From Microgenomates group bacterium (lineage in GTDB: Bacteria > Patescibacteriota > Microgenomatia > UBA1406 > GWC2-37-13): a DNA stretch of 64,000 nucleotides. Both the position numbers and the translations under genes were made by a program. Below, piece after piece: positions 17,289 to 26,245 of this stretch. Within the stretch, counting starts at the first letter, position 1. Each line of letters opens with the position of its first letter. Under the pieces are notes generated by a model. The model was not told the origin of the DNA and did no database searches. It saw nothing but the letters and a program-made list of their open reading frames with translations. Location of the stretch: NCBI GenBank assembly GCA_029906985.1, contig JARYMT010000001.1, forward strand, positions 235,128 through 299,127, written 5' to 3'.

Positions 17289-19097
17289 ATGGCAGAAAAG
17301 CCTTTAGTAAAAAATAAAGAAAAAGGTAATTTGTTGGTTAAAATAATTAAGATTGTTTTTTTTATCTGGGTTTTTTCGGTTTTGGTAGTTTTGATAACTA
17401 TTGGTCTTGTTGTTTTGGTAAGAGGAGAAACTTTTGATAAAACTCCGGAAATTTTTTCATATACGTTTTTGGTTTTTTTCTTTTTGGGTTTTTTGGCTTT
17501 TTTGGTTGGGATATTAGTTTTAACAATTAATCTTTTAACCTCAGGTTTAAATAAAAAACAAAATATTTTTATTTTCCCAATAAAACTTTTTTTCGCCTTA
17601 TTTTTTTTACCTTTTTATTTAACTTTTTATATCGTCCCGCTTTTAAAAATAATTAAGGCTTTAAAAAATTCCGGAGTAAAAAATTTTTTTAAAAAGTTGT
17701 CATTGTCTTTATTATTTAAAAAAGCGGCTTATCTTATTTTTGTCTGGCTGATAATTTTACCAGTTTGGCTGGCTGGTTATTTTAGCTTGTTTTATATAGC
17801 TGAAGAATATATGGGTTATAATCCAAAACTTATTCCTATTGCCGGTACGGGTTCAATGTATCCCACCTTTCCTAAAGGCAAAGGCAAAGACCCGAAAGAA
17901 TTAGCCAAACAAATTGTCTCCTCCCCGGGAATGATTCGTTATCCAAATGGGATTGTTGTTTTTGGTAAAAGAATATTTAATTATGAAATTGGCCGGGGAG
18001 ATATTGTGGTTGTTGAAAATGAAAAAATAAGAAAAATAACCAAAGAGATTAATGGTGAACCAACTGGTTGGGTAAAAAGGGTAATTGGATTACCGGGCGA
18101 TACAATCGAGCTTAAAGGAGGAATTGTTTATTTAAATAACGAATCGCTTAAAGAACCTTATACTGCCAGACCACGTTCCACTTTTGGCCAGACATTTTTG
18201 AGTGAATGTAAAAAAATTACTGTTCCCCAAAATCATATTTTTGTGATGGGTGACAATCGAAAAGCAAGTGGTGATTCAAGGGAAATCGGTTTTATTGAAA
18301 AAAGCGCTGTTTATTATATTTTACCTTTAAAAGAACAGAAGGGAGACTTGGTAAAATATTGGCGAAAAACCGATAAAGATTTTGATGACTCAGCTAAAAT
18401 TAAGCTTGACAAAGAAAAATATTTAATCCTTCTTAATGAAAAACGAAAAGAATTTAAGGCAAGGCCGCTTAAATATCAAAAAAAGCTTGAACTTTCCGCC
18501 CAAAAAAGGGGCGAGGTGATTTTGAAATTCAATGATTTTTCCTTTGAGGCAACCAGAAGCGGATATACAATGGAGAAGGCAATGTATAATTCTGGTTATT
18601 CAAATATTGTTTGGGGAGAAGTGCCAATTCAGGGATACTTTGAGGCGGAAGAGTTGATTGAAAATCAGTTTCAGTTTCCAGAAAGCAAAAAGTTTTTAAC
18701 TGATAAACAGTTTCAGGAAATTGGCATTGCTGAGGTTGAGGGAGAGATAAACAACTGCCCAACTCAGGTGGTAGTTTTACACTTGGCTGGTTATGTGCCA
18801 CCCAATTATTCAAAAGAAGTTGTAGAAAGCTGGAAAAAATTGCTTGAAAATTTAAAAGAAATTCAGCCGGGTTGGGCAGATTTAAAAAATTATGAAAGTT
18901 TTTATCAAAGAAACAAAAATGATATTGACAGAATCAATGAAATAATTAACCAAAGAATTAGCAATGTTTCCCAAATAGTTTCCCGAATGGAAGCCAATCA
19001 ATGGTTAACCGCTCAGGAGAAGAAATACATTGAGATAGACGAAAGTTTATCCAATGAACAGGAAGAGATTGCTAAAAAATTAAACAGTCAAAATTAA
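17289..19097 (+). CDS. signal peptidase I (S26) fused to a CAP/SCP domain
   Basis: 602 residues. Three or four transmembrane segments (about 17-43, 56-80, 92-120, 146-170) lead into an S26 peptidase domain with the nucleophile S189 in GTGSMYPTFPKG and the general base K263 in GWVKRVIGLPGD. RGDIVVVENEK and HIFVMGDNRKASGDSREIG (box E) are also present. From about residue 375 to 505 a second domain reads NEKRKEFKARPLKYQKKLEL, NIVWGEVPI, FQEIGIAEVEGE and TQVVVLHLAGY, matching the CAP/SCP fold pattern. A helical tail follows. The peptidase likely removes signal peptides outside the membrane. Fusion to a CAP domain is unusual. Confidence 0.85.
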   Translation: MAEKPLVKNKEKGNLLVKIIKIVFFIWVFSVLVVLITIGLVVLVRGETFDKTPEIFSYTFLVFFFLGFLAFLVGILVLTINLLTSGLNKKQNIFIFPIKLFFALFFLPFYLTFYIVPLLKIIKALKNSGVKNFFKKLSLSLLFKKAAYLIFVWLIILPVWLAGYFSLFYIAEEYMGYNPKLIPIAGTGSMYPTFPKGKGKDPKELAKQIVSSPGMIRYPNGIVVFGKRIFNYEIGRGDIVVVENEKIRKITKEINGEPTGWVKRVIGLPGDTIELKGGIVYLNNESLKEPYTARPRSTFGQTFLSECKKITVPQNHIFVMGDNRKASGDSREIGFIEKSAVYYILPLKEQKGDLVKYWRKTDKDFDDSAKIKLDKEKYLILLNEKRKEFKARPLKYQKKLELSAQKRGEVILKFNDFSFEATRSGYTMEKAMYNSGYSNIVWGEVPIQGYFEAEELIENQFQFPESKKFLTDKQFQEIGIAEVEGEINNCPTQVVVLHLAGYVPPNYSKEVVESWKKLLENLKEIQPGWADLKNYESFYQRNKNDIDRINEIINQRISNVSQIVSRMEANQWLTAQEKKYIEIDESLSNEQEEIAKKLNSQN

Positions 19098-19242
19098 TAT
19101 CCCAAAACTTTTGTTTTTGAATTTTTTGACACCACAGAGGGCAACAAATATAGCACCTCGGGAAAAACAATATAAAAATAATAAAATTTTCATCGGGTTG
19201 TAAATTTAATTTTGATTAATATATAATATTATTTAAATTTCA

Positions 19243-19902
19243 ATGAAACAAAATTTATTGTTTTTTTTTCTTTTAATTTTTGTTTTTTTAACCGGAATTT
19301 TATCGGCAACGGTTTATTTTAACCGGCAAAAAATCTTTGAAAAAGAAGAGACAAAAGTTTCTCAAGAAAAGAAAATTGAAGAAAGCCAACCAGCTCCATC
19401 AGCCTCTAAAGAAGAAACCTCTAAAAAAGAAACCCCAACAGTTGAAGTTGTTTCTCCAAACACCAGTGAATTTGCCAACTGGGTAAGCTATCAGAATAAT
19501 AGATTTAAATATCGCTTGAAATATGACCCAAACTGGTTAAAAGGCAGAGATTGTGATACTGGTGATTCCTGTTTTTTTCAAGGTGATATTTCCACCAAAG
19601 GCTGGCCGGATATTTCTATCGGCAAAAGATATTTTTCAGCAATAGAAGACATAGATGCTTTAAAAAATCATCTTGCGGAAACTTATTCCGGAGCCGAAGT
19701 TAAAAAAGTTGTTTTTTCAAGATATGAAATTCCGGCAGTTTATCTTTCTTCTGGCCGCTCGCCGCAATCTTATGCCCATGAAGAATATTATTTTTTTCAT
19801 AAAGGTGAGATTTTAGCTATTACTTTAAATGATTCTGATAATTCGACAGCTCAAAAGATTTACCACTATTTTCTTAGTAATTTTGAGCTTTTAAATGACT
19901 AA
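19243..19902 (+). CDS. membrane-anchored extracytoplasmic protein, unknown function
   Basis: 219 residues: an N-terminal transmembrane helix (about 4-24), a Glu/Lys/Ser/Pro linker (about 30-75), and a domain (about 82-217) beginning WVSYQNNRFKYRLKYDPNW and containing two Cys (RDCDTGDSCFF). The N/RFxYxLxYPxxW-like opening resembles small PsbP-like surface domains. The start codon of the next gene overlaps its stop codon region by 8 bases, so the pair is co-translated. Confidence 0.55.
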   Translation: MKQNLLFFFLLIFVFLTGILSATVYFNRQKIFEKEETKVSQEKKIEESQPAPSASKEETSKKETPTVEVVSPNTSEFANWVSYQNNRFKYRLKYDPNWLKGRDCDTGDSCFFQGDISTKGWPDISIGKRYFSAIEDIDALKNHLAETYSGAEVKKVVFSRYEIPAVYLSSGRSPQSYAHEEYYFFHKGEILAITLNDSDNSTAQKIYHYFLSNFELLND

Positions 19903-20953
19903 TAAAAAACTAATAATTTTAATTTTAGTTTTTTTTATCCCTTTTTTTCTTACTTATTTTTTTCTGTCAATAAAAGAAAAGACAAAAGGAAAGGGAAGTA
20001 TTTTTAGTAGTTTTATAAATCAGGAGAAAAAAATTATTGCCAATAAGGATAAAGAAAAAGTTTCTCCAACAGTAAAAATAACTGGTTCTACTACCCCTCA
20101 ACCAACCTTATCGATTAGCCAAAATGCCGGGCAGCAAGATATGACAGAAAGAGAGTCATTAACAATCACACTAACACCAACGACTTTTCCCCGTCTTGAT
20201 GTTAATGAAGACAATATACCAACTCCAACACAATTAGTTGAAAGAGTCCGCGGTTATCTTATTCTACCAACAAAAGCACCAACCCCAACGCCAACGATTA
20301 CCATTAGTCGATTAAATGTTACAACTACTACCTATACAGCAACAATTACCTTTAATACCTCCCGACCGTGTTCAAGTCAGATTTTATATGGCGAAGCGAG
20401 CGTTGGCGGCAATTTGCCAAGAAGCGAAGTGACTACTTCCCATTCAAAAACCATAAATTTAGAGGAAGGAACAACCTATTTTTATCAAATTAAGCTTTTT
20501 CCTTCAAAATATTCAGGTGAGCTTTTATACGAGAGTCCGGTGGGAAGATTTACCACAAAAAATGCTAAAAGAGTTAAATTGGTCTTAGAAACAATAGAGA
20601 TTATAAAAGACGGTAATTCTTCTGGTCCGGGAAGTTTTAGATTTTATTTGGGAGTTCGCGATCCTGCTCATTCTGATCTTGTTACCTGCTGTGGGTTTTT
20701 AGAGAGATTTAGCGCCTCAGATGGTCAAAAGGTTAATATTAACAAAACATTTTTAGGTGGTGGCGCTCAACACGGGACGCCTTTAACTGTTTATATGGAT
20801 GAGGACCAACTGGCCGACCCGGGAATGCTTCATTTTTCTTTTGAGGCGCCGTTATCAGGCCCCAATCAGCAATATACCAAAAGCGTTACTTCTTCCGAAA
20901 AAAATGGAAAAAAATTCAAAGCCAATTTCAGAATTGAGATTTTTGATAATTAA
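19895..20953 (+). CDS. membrane-anchored fibronectin type III-like protein
   Basis: 352 residues: an N-terminal helix (about 5-25), a long Thr/Pro-rich stalk with PTPTP repeats (about 55-135), then a fibronectin III-like domain (about 138-225). That domain has ISRLNVTTTTYTATITFNTS, SSQILYGE, and INLEEGTTYFYQIKL before VGRFTTK. A second beta-rich region runs to the end, with two adjacent Cys in DLVTCCGFLERF. The stalk plus FnIII layout suggests a cell-surface binding or structural protein. It overlaps the preceding gene. Confidence 0.6.
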   Translation: MTNKKLIILILVFFIPFFLTYFFLSIKEKTKGKGSIFSSFINQEKKIIANKDKEKVSPTVKITGSTTPQPTLSISQNAGQQDMTERESLTITLTPTTFPRLDVNEDNIPTPTQLVERVRGYLILPTKAPTPTPTITISRLNVTTTTYTATITFNTSRPCSSQILYGEASVGGNLPRSEVTTSHSKTINLEEGTTYFYQIKLFPSKYSGELLYESPVGRFTTKNAKRVKLVLETIEIIKDGNSSGPGSFRFYLGVRDPAHSDLVTCCGFLERFSASDGQKVNINKTFLGGGAQHGTPLTVYMDEDQLADPGMLHFSFEAPLSGPNQQYTKSVTSSEKNGKKFKANFRIEIFDN

Positions 20954-20994
20954 AGATAGTCAAATAACCCTCGATATATTATTGAGACTATAAT

Positions 20995-21327
20995 CTATGA
21001 AATTTTTTTTGGCCATAAAGAGCCTTTTTCTTTTTTTAACCGATCGCCGACTTTGATTTTTTGGTAAAAATCAGCCGTGGCTGGGATGTTGTGAATTTCT
21101 CCATTATCAAGCCTAACTTTTAAAGAATAAAGATGATGGGTTTTTTTTAAACCATATTTATCTTTTTCTTCCTCAATATGATGGCCTTTATCAATAACTT
21201 CCCCTTCCCATTCCTGGGCTTTGGCTTTGAAAAAAAGTTTTGCCACCAAAGCAAAAAAACCAATAATTAAAAGACCAAAAAAACCAAAAAAAATTATGAT
21301 TGGCAAAAAAACAATTGTTTTTTCCAT
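20995..21327 (-). CDS. small membrane protein with cytoplasmic beta domain (DUF7489-like)
   Basis: 110 residues: an N-terminal transmembrane segment (about 5-30) followed by a soluble domain (about 38-108) containing EWEGEVIDKGHHIEEEKDKY, HLYSLKVRLDNGE and FYQKIKVGDRLKKEKGSLWP. The strand pattern is that of a small OB- or SH3-like barrel similar to DUF7489. No catalytic residues stand out. It is flanked by A/T low-complexity DNA. Confidence 0.5.
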   Translation of the reverse strand: MEKTIVFLPIIIFFGFFGLLIIGFFALVAKLFFKAKAQEWEGEVIDKGHHIEEEKDKYGLKKTHHLYSLKVRLDNGEIHNIPATADFYQKIKVGDRLKKEKGSLWPKKIS

Positions 21328-21363
21328 AAGGGTTTAAAAAATTTATAATTTTTTAAAATTTTT

Positions 21364-21387
21364 AATTTTTAATTTCTAATTTTTATT
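21364..21387. repeat. 24-bp A/T-rich direct repeat, copy 1
   Basis: The 24 bases at 21364-21387 recur exactly at 22208-22231, in the same orientation. Its first 15 bases also occur inverted at 21719-21733. All copies lie in intergenic A/T-rich DNA around the four-helix bundle gene and the Cys-rich secreted protein gene. Low complexity makes chance or slippage a real alternative to a mobile-unit boundary. Confidence 0.5.
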
Positions 21388-21412
21388 AAATTTTAAATGA
21401 TTTAATTTTTAA

Positions 21413-21706
21413 TTAATTTTTAGTTTTTAAATTTTTATTTAAGGTATTAGTAATTTTTTGAAATATTAAATGAAGTTGATGAGTTTCACCCCAAAAAAAC
21501 TTTATTTTTTCTTTTTTAGAACTTGATGTATTTGCTTCACAATAGTTAGTGTCAACTGATGTTGCTGATTTTACTAATTGGACAATAATGTTTTGATTAA
21601 TACAATCTTTTTTAATTGTTTTTATGAATTCAATTATTTCTTCGGCAAATCTTGCTGTTCTTTCTTCTAAATCATATGCTTTATGATTTTTTGGTAATTG
21701 ATTCAT
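21413..21706 (-). CDS. four-helix bundle protein (S23/IVP-like), shortened
   Basis: 97 residues matching the TIGR02436 four-helix bundle family. The first helix region is KAYDLEERTARFAEEIIEFI, the second IIVQLVKSATSVDTNYCEAN, and the third begins SSSKKEKIKFF and ends GETHQLHLIFQKI. Usual members have about 115-125 residues, and the segment between SKK and ETH is several residues shorter than normal. The gene is bracketed by a perfect 15-bp inverted repeat at 21364-21378 and 21719-21733. It is not inside an rRNA gene here. Function of the family is unknown. Confidence 0.6.
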   Translation of the reverse strand: MNQLPKNHKAYDLEERTARFAEEIIEFIKTIKKDCINQNIIVQLVKSATSVDTNYCEANTSSSKKEKIKFFWGETHQLHLIFQKITNTLNKNLKTKN

Positions 21707-21760
21707 TTTTAATTTTAATAGAAATTAAAAATTATAAATTGAAAATTATTTCGTGTTTAA

Positions 21761-22207
21761 TTAATCAACACACACTACTCTCACTTTTCCTTTTTCCATT
21801 TTTCCAAAACAGCCAAAGTTTAAGAGCCACTCGGAGCACTGACCTAAGTTTTTATTAAAAGTTTTTTTTCGTAATTCTTCTTTAGTTAAATTAACTTTGC
21901 AAATGCCTTCACATTCGCTACTGTCCTGACAGGGATTGCCATCGTCATTAGTTTTTAAATTACAACTTTCAACTGGTGATAGTCCCCATTTTTTCCAAAC
22001 ACCACCTTGTTTTTGACAATCTTCTTTAGTTTTTGGCAAAGAGATTTTTTTTGGGCAGGAAACTTTTGGTTGGGGGTGTTTGGGATTACCGTGCTTTTTC
22101 CAACGGTTGTTTTCGCAAGACCAATAACCCGATTTATTTTTATTGGTAAAATAAAGAAAAGTTAATGAAGAGAAAGCGATAATTAGAAAGATAAAAGATT
22201 TCTTCAT
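21761..22207 (-). CDS. Cys-rich secreted or membrane-anchored protein
   Basis: 148 residues with an N-terminal hydrophobic segment (about 4-20, SFIFLIIAFSSLTFLYF). The body is polar and has about 12 Cys, including YWSCENNRWKKHG, EDCQKQGGVWKKWG, CQDSSECEGICKV and LNFGCFGKMEKG. The CQDSSEC-like motif resembles small disulphide-rich modules in extracellular proteins. It lies just downstream of the 1183-residue surface protein gene on the same strand. Family not recognised. Confidence 0.55.
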   Translation of the reverse strand: MKKSFIFLIIAFSSLTFLYFTNKNKSGYWSCENNRWKKHGNPKHPQPKVSCPKKISLPKTKEDCQKQGGVWKKWGLSPVESCNLKTNDDGNPCQDSSECEGICKVNLTKEELRKKTFNKNLGQCSEWLLNFGCFGKMEKGKVRVVCVD

Positions 22208-22231
22208 AATTTTTAATTTCTAATTTTTATT
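22208..22231. repeat. 24-bp A/T-rich direct repeat, copy 2
   Basis: Exact second copy of the repeat at 21364-21387, located in the short gap between two minus-strand genes. The two copies are 844 bases apart and enclose the four-helix bundle and Cys-rich genes. Confidence 0.5.
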
Positions 22232-22252
22232 CAATTTTCAATTAAATAATTT

Positions 22253-25200
22253 TTAAGATTTCTTTTTCTTTTTTAGAAAATTTTTTATTAATTTTATTAA
22301 CAACTGGATTAGTTTTTTTAAAATCTTAAAAATAAATTCACCAATTTTCCTTAAAAATTTTATGATTAATTTTCCAGTTTTTGTGTCCTTATAAACGAAA
22401 AGTAAAACACCGATAACAATAAAAATCACTAAAACCAAAATTTTATAAATATAACTGCCAAAGTAGACTGATTTTTTAACATTATTATTTTTGTCAATAG
22501 CGATTTGTTTTCCAGAGTTGATTTTTTCTAAAATATTTTTTCCTTTGAGTTCAACCTCGCCTTTTTCAACGGCGACATTTATTTTTCCGGGTTCGTTTTT
22601 GACAATAAATTTTGTATGGATATTTTTCACTAAAAAATACTCATCCTCTGGCAGTTGATGATTGATAAATTGATTAAGTTTGTTTTGAAAAATACCCAAA
22701 TCATAGCGATCAAATTTTATGGCATAAATTTTAATTGGTGAGTTAAAATCTGCAGTCATTTGACCTTTTAATAAAACTGGATTACCTTCGCTGTCAACGC
22801 TAAAAATGGTGTCTTGGGTTAAGGTAATAGTGCCGTTTTCCAAAGCAAAACTGGTTGTCTGATCGGCTTTGTAGATTGTCCCAGCTAATAAAGAAGAAAA
22901 AGTAAGCCCGTTAAGATGTAAAAATTTGCCGTCTCTAAAAACCGAAATATTAAAAGTTAAGAATGGTTTAATTGGCGTGGGATAAGTTTCCTCCTGATAT
23001 TCTTTGGTGTATTTTCCCACCTGATAAAATTTTAATTTTTTATGATTTAAGGCCGCATAAAAAATTCCTTGATCATTGGCTGTCACATAAACAACATTCT
23101 CGCCTTTTTTATTTAAATTCTCCTGTTCTTTTTCTGATAAAGAGGTGACATCTTTTTTGTTTTTATCAAAGATTTTAAAAATCCGATAGGGAAGACTTTC
23201 AACATAAGTATTGTAAATTAAATAATCTCCACCAGGAGTAATACCAACGGTTAAGAAGCCACTTCGGGTTTCTACTTCTTTTTCAAAAAATTTATTGCCA
23301 GAATTTAACCAATAAACTTTATCGGAAGTGATGGTGGCAATAGTTTTTGAGTTAGTGCTTGAGTCAGTAAAAATAATATTGCCTTCAACCCCGGATAAAC
23401 AAGATAAAAGCTTATTGCCAAAAATAGTTCTTAAGCCAACTGGACAGTTTTCATCGCCGGAAGAAACCACAGTGTTATCGGCAGTAAAATGAGTTCCTTG
23501 GTAACTTCCAAAACTGACTTTTTCTTTTGAAGGTCGGTTATAATCCAAAAGGCCCTCGGTATCAAATCGGGTATACTCATAAAAACCCTTATTCATTAAA
23601 AAATAAGGATAAAGATAAAAACCATCAGGCGAAACTTCGCAAAGTTGGGTATCTAATTGATTGTCATATTCTTTGCTTGCTATGGTGTTGCCTGAAGCAT
23701 CAAAAAGTTTGAGCCAGTTTTTGCCTTTGTTTTTGCCAAAAATTTTTCCATCATTGGAGCAAAAAGCGGTGGTTGAGCCGTCATAGGAAGTATCAATTGA
23801 GGCTTGAGAGTTGCCGGTGTTTGAGATGGTGGAGACAATTTTCTTGCCTTTGGTTTTTGGGCCGTTAAAAGTGTCAAAAAAATAAAGCTTGCCAGTTTTT
23901 GGTTGGTTTTTTGAGGTGTAAAAAACAACTAGTTTGCCGTTTTTACTTGCCCGCATAGCAACAAAATTTTCTTTTCCCAAATCAATCTCCCATAAAAGTT
24001 TTGGTTTTTCCAAAACTAAACTCTCATCACTGGGTCGGCCGGAAAGTTTTTCCAGATAAAACTTTAATATCTGGTTTTCTGGTACAGCGTTAACTGTTTG
24101 AGCAATGGTTTTATAACCCGGCTTTGATAAAGTAAAGAAAAATCTTCCCGGTTGAAGTTCGGGCAGAGGAGTTTCGCCATTTATGGTTTTTTCCATTCTT
24201 GAGCCAACTTTTTCACCTTCCAAATTGCTTGCCACTAAAAAAACATTATCCAGTAAAGCGCCGGTTTTTTTATCATAAACTTCAACAGTAAAACGAACAT
24301 CAACATCTTTTAAAACAAAGTCAATATCAGAAAAAATTAGGTCTTCGCAGGGGTTAAGGTCATTAGTTTTATTAATCATTAGTTCTTTAGTTTGGGTTTG
24401 GGAATATTCCGAGTGGCTAACTGTTAGATTGATTTTTTCGGTAAAGTAAGTTAGGTTTTTAACCTTTAGTTGGTAAAAACCGTTTTCATTAGTAACCGCT
24501 TTATCGCCGGTTTGCGCCTTAATAATTGCTCCTTTAACTGGTTTATCGGATAAATTAGTGACTCTGCCTGAAATTATTGGAAAATAAACGGGCAAAAGCA
24601 AGGTTTGGATCTTTTTTTTACCCAAGGAATCAGTCATTTCAATCTGATATTTTTGGTTAACACCGCAGTATTCAACATTTTGAGGATTCACGTCAATTAA
24701 ATAATTAAACCACTGGCCTTGTTCATTGGTGGTATTTTTAACCGGCTCAACAATTTCTCGTTGGTAAAAAAGCCCGCCTTCGCCTTCTTTTGTTCCTTGC
24801 CGAAATTGTAAAAGCACTTCATCAGTTAAATCGCCATAATTTTTTAAAAGAAGCCGGACCTGGAATTTTTTAAGATATGTTTGGTAAAGCTGGGATTGAA
24901 TTTCTTCAATAAAGGTTTCTGGCGGATTGGGCCGAAGGTCAATATCATAAACTAACTCATTACTATTCCAATCTCTTTCAGGAATAGTATTATTGTAATT
25001 AACCTTCAAAACTATTCGGTTTAAAGCGTCTTCTTTTGGTTCAAAAGGGATGGTTTTTGTCCACTCGGTTGGCAGATTGTAGTTTTTAGCATCGGATTTG
25101 TAATTTTTAAGCCACTCCGAAAACCGACTTTCCTCAATTAAAAAATCTTTTACATAATCGCTGATATTTTTTGGCGGGCCGTTTCGCGCTCCTTGGAAAA

Positions 25201-25804
25201 TCAGATGGTCGATTTTTTCTTCAAAAAGGGTTTGGAAATTAGTTATTTCATTATCAACACCTTTTGTTCCTTTTGTCCAACCATAAGAGGCAGTCACATC
25301 AATATCCCAAGCATAAGCATCACCAACATTGATTACTCTAAATTTAAGTTCTTTACCTTTTTTATCGTAATAAATTGAAGGATTGTCTCGATAATTGCCA
25401 ACGGCAAAATCAGGAGCATAGTACAAAGGTTCGCTTTTACAGGCGTCCTCGCAGCTTTTCATTCTTGGCGTAAGACAATTCTCAATTAAAGGTTTACAAA
25501 CAAGCCAGGCGGTAAAAATATCATTGATATCTAAAAATAATTCCGGTTGACCGGTAATCACCGATTGAACGACGTCTTTTAAAATCATCACTGTCTTTAT
25601 TGCCGCATCGCCTTGGGAGATTGAGCATTGGTTGGTAAAAAGATCATAACAGTAATCTCCACGCCAGATAAATTTATAAGCTAAACATTGAGAGTAGCAG
25701 ATTCCCTCGGTTTGTTCATAGGCAAAAACAGCAGTAGGTGAAAAATAAAAAACAGAATAAAGTACAGAAAAGATTACGATAAAAAATGAAAAAAATTTTT
25801 TCAT
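22253..25804 (-). CDS. giant surface protein with carboxypeptidase-regulatory-like, propeller-like and FecR-like regions
   Basis: 1183 residues. A signal peptide (about 1-29) is followed by a Cys-rich segment (about 33-135) and a beta-rich region. A carboxypeptidase-regulatory-like domain is at about 408-475 (ISGRVTNLSDKPVKGAIIKA) and a second similar one at about 500-580. Repeats with YDGSTTAFCSNDG- and PDGFYLYPYF-like strands at about 600-910 look like a beta-propeller. A FecR-like segment lies at about 945-1110 (GTITLTQDTIFSVDSEGNPV, INVAVEKGEVELKGK). A transmembrane helix (about 1128-1150) precedes a Lys-rich amphipathic tail. Probably anchored outside the cell; function unknown. Confidence 0.7.
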   Translation of the reverse strand: MKKFFSFFIVIFSVLYSVFYFSPTAVFAYEQTEGICYSQCLAYKFIWRGDYCYDLFTNQCSISQGDAAIKTVMILKDVVQSVITGQPELFLDINDIFTAWLVCKPLIENCLTPRMKSCEDACKSEPLYYAPDFAVGNYRDNPSIYYDKKGKELKFRVINVGDAYAWDIDVTASYGWTKGTKGVDNEITNFQTLFEEKIDHLIFQGARNGPPKNISDYVKDFLIEESRFSEWLKNYKSDAKNYNLPTEWTKTIPFEPKEDALNRIVLKVNYNNTIPERDWNSNELVYDIDLRPNPPETFIEEIQSQLYQTYLKKFQVRLLLKNYGDLTDEVLLQFRQGTKEGEGGLFYQREIVEPVKNTTNEQGQWFNYLIDVNPQNVEYCGVNQKYQIEMTDSLGKKKIQTLLLPVYFPIISGRVTNLSDKPVKGAIIKAQTGDKAVTNENGFYQLKVKNLTYFTEKINLTVSHSEYSQTQTKELMINKTNDLNPCEDLIFSDIDFVLKDVDVRFTVEVYDKKTGALLDNVFLVASNLEGEKVGSRMEKTINGETPLPELQPGRFFFTLSKPGYKTIAQTVNAVPENQILKFYLEKLSGRPSDESLVLEKPKLLWEIDLGKENFVAMRASKNGKLVVFYTSKNQPKTGKLYFFDTFNGPKTKGKKIVSTISNTGNSQASIDTSYDGSTTAFCSNDGKIFGKNKGKNWLKLFDASGNTIASKEYDNQLDTQLCEVSPDGFYLYPYFLMNKGFYEYTRFDTEGLLDYNRPSKEKVSFGSYQGTHFTADNTVVSSGDENCPVGLRTIFGNKLLSCLSGVEGNIIFTDSSTNSKTIATITSDKVYWLNSGNKFFEKEVETRSGFLTVGITPGGDYLIYNTYVESLPYRIFKIFDKNKKDVTSLSEKEQENLNKKGENVVYVTANDQGIFYAALNHKKLKFYQVGKYTKEYQEETYPTPIKPFLTFNISVFRDGKFLHLNGLTFSSLLAGTIYKADQTTSFALENGTITLTQDTIFSVDSEGNPVLLKGQMTADFNSPIKIYAIKFDRYDLGIFQNKLNQFINHQLPEDEYFLVKNIHTKFIVKNEPGKINVAVEKGEVELKGKNILEKINSGKQIAIDKNNNVKKSVYFGSYIYKILVLVIFIVIGVLLFVYKDTKTGKLIIKFLRKIGEFIFKILKKLIQLLIKLIKNFLKKKKKS

Positions 25805-25809
25805 ACAGC

Positions 25810-26238
25810 TTAATTTCTTTTATTAACCCAAAAACAGGCGGCATTTTCTCCATATCTTATTATTGAAACGGCAATTTTTTCATCACCTTTTTCGTAGTTA
25901 TATCCGCCGCCAAATGACTTTATTTCATCGCAATTGGAATAATCCTGATGGATTAATTTCCAACCAAGATTTTGCAAAAAACGACAATAGTTTTTAACAA
26001 AATCGGCACTCTTTTCTTCGATATAAAAACCGTCTTTGCCGCATTTGTCTTCATCAGCTTTTGCCCCTTTATACAAAGAAATATTGACTTTTTCATCTTT
26101 TAAACCTGATTTTTTTGCCACTTCTTTTTCAATTTCTTTAAAGTTAGTAACCTGTTTTTTTGAAGGTTGATTTTTAATTAAAAAGAAGCCGCCAATTAAT
26201 AAAATTATCACAATAGTAAGCAAAATGTTTTTATTCAT
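25810..26238 (-). CDS. small membrane-anchored protein, unknown function
   Basis: About 143 residues from ATG 26238, which follows a strong Shine-Dalgarno region (GGGGGTGAG). There is a transmembrane helix at about 5-22 (NILLTIVIILLIGGFFLIKN), then a Lys-rich domain with four Cys (DKCGKDGFYIEE, NYCRFLQNLGWKL, NCDEIKSFGGGYNY, AACFWVNKRN). The frame stays open 49 codons upstream through a palindrome-rich leader to 26385, but that extension lacks normal protein character and is treated as untranslated. It lies only 5 bases before the giant surface protein gene, so the two are probably one operon. Confidence 0.6.
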   Translation of the reverse strand: MNKNILLTIVIILLIGGFFLIKNQPSKKQVTNFKEIEKEVAKKSGLKDEKVNISLYKGAKADEDKCGKDGFYIEEKSADFVKNYCRFLQNLGWKLIHQDYSNCDEIKSFGGGYNYEKGDEKIAVSIIRYGENAACFWVNKRN

Positions 26239-26245
26239 TTTACTC

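Noticed and set aside
21413..21706. Intervening sequence of a 23S rRNA (classic location of this protein family)
   Set aside because: There is no 23S rRNA in the window; the gene is flanked by protein genes.
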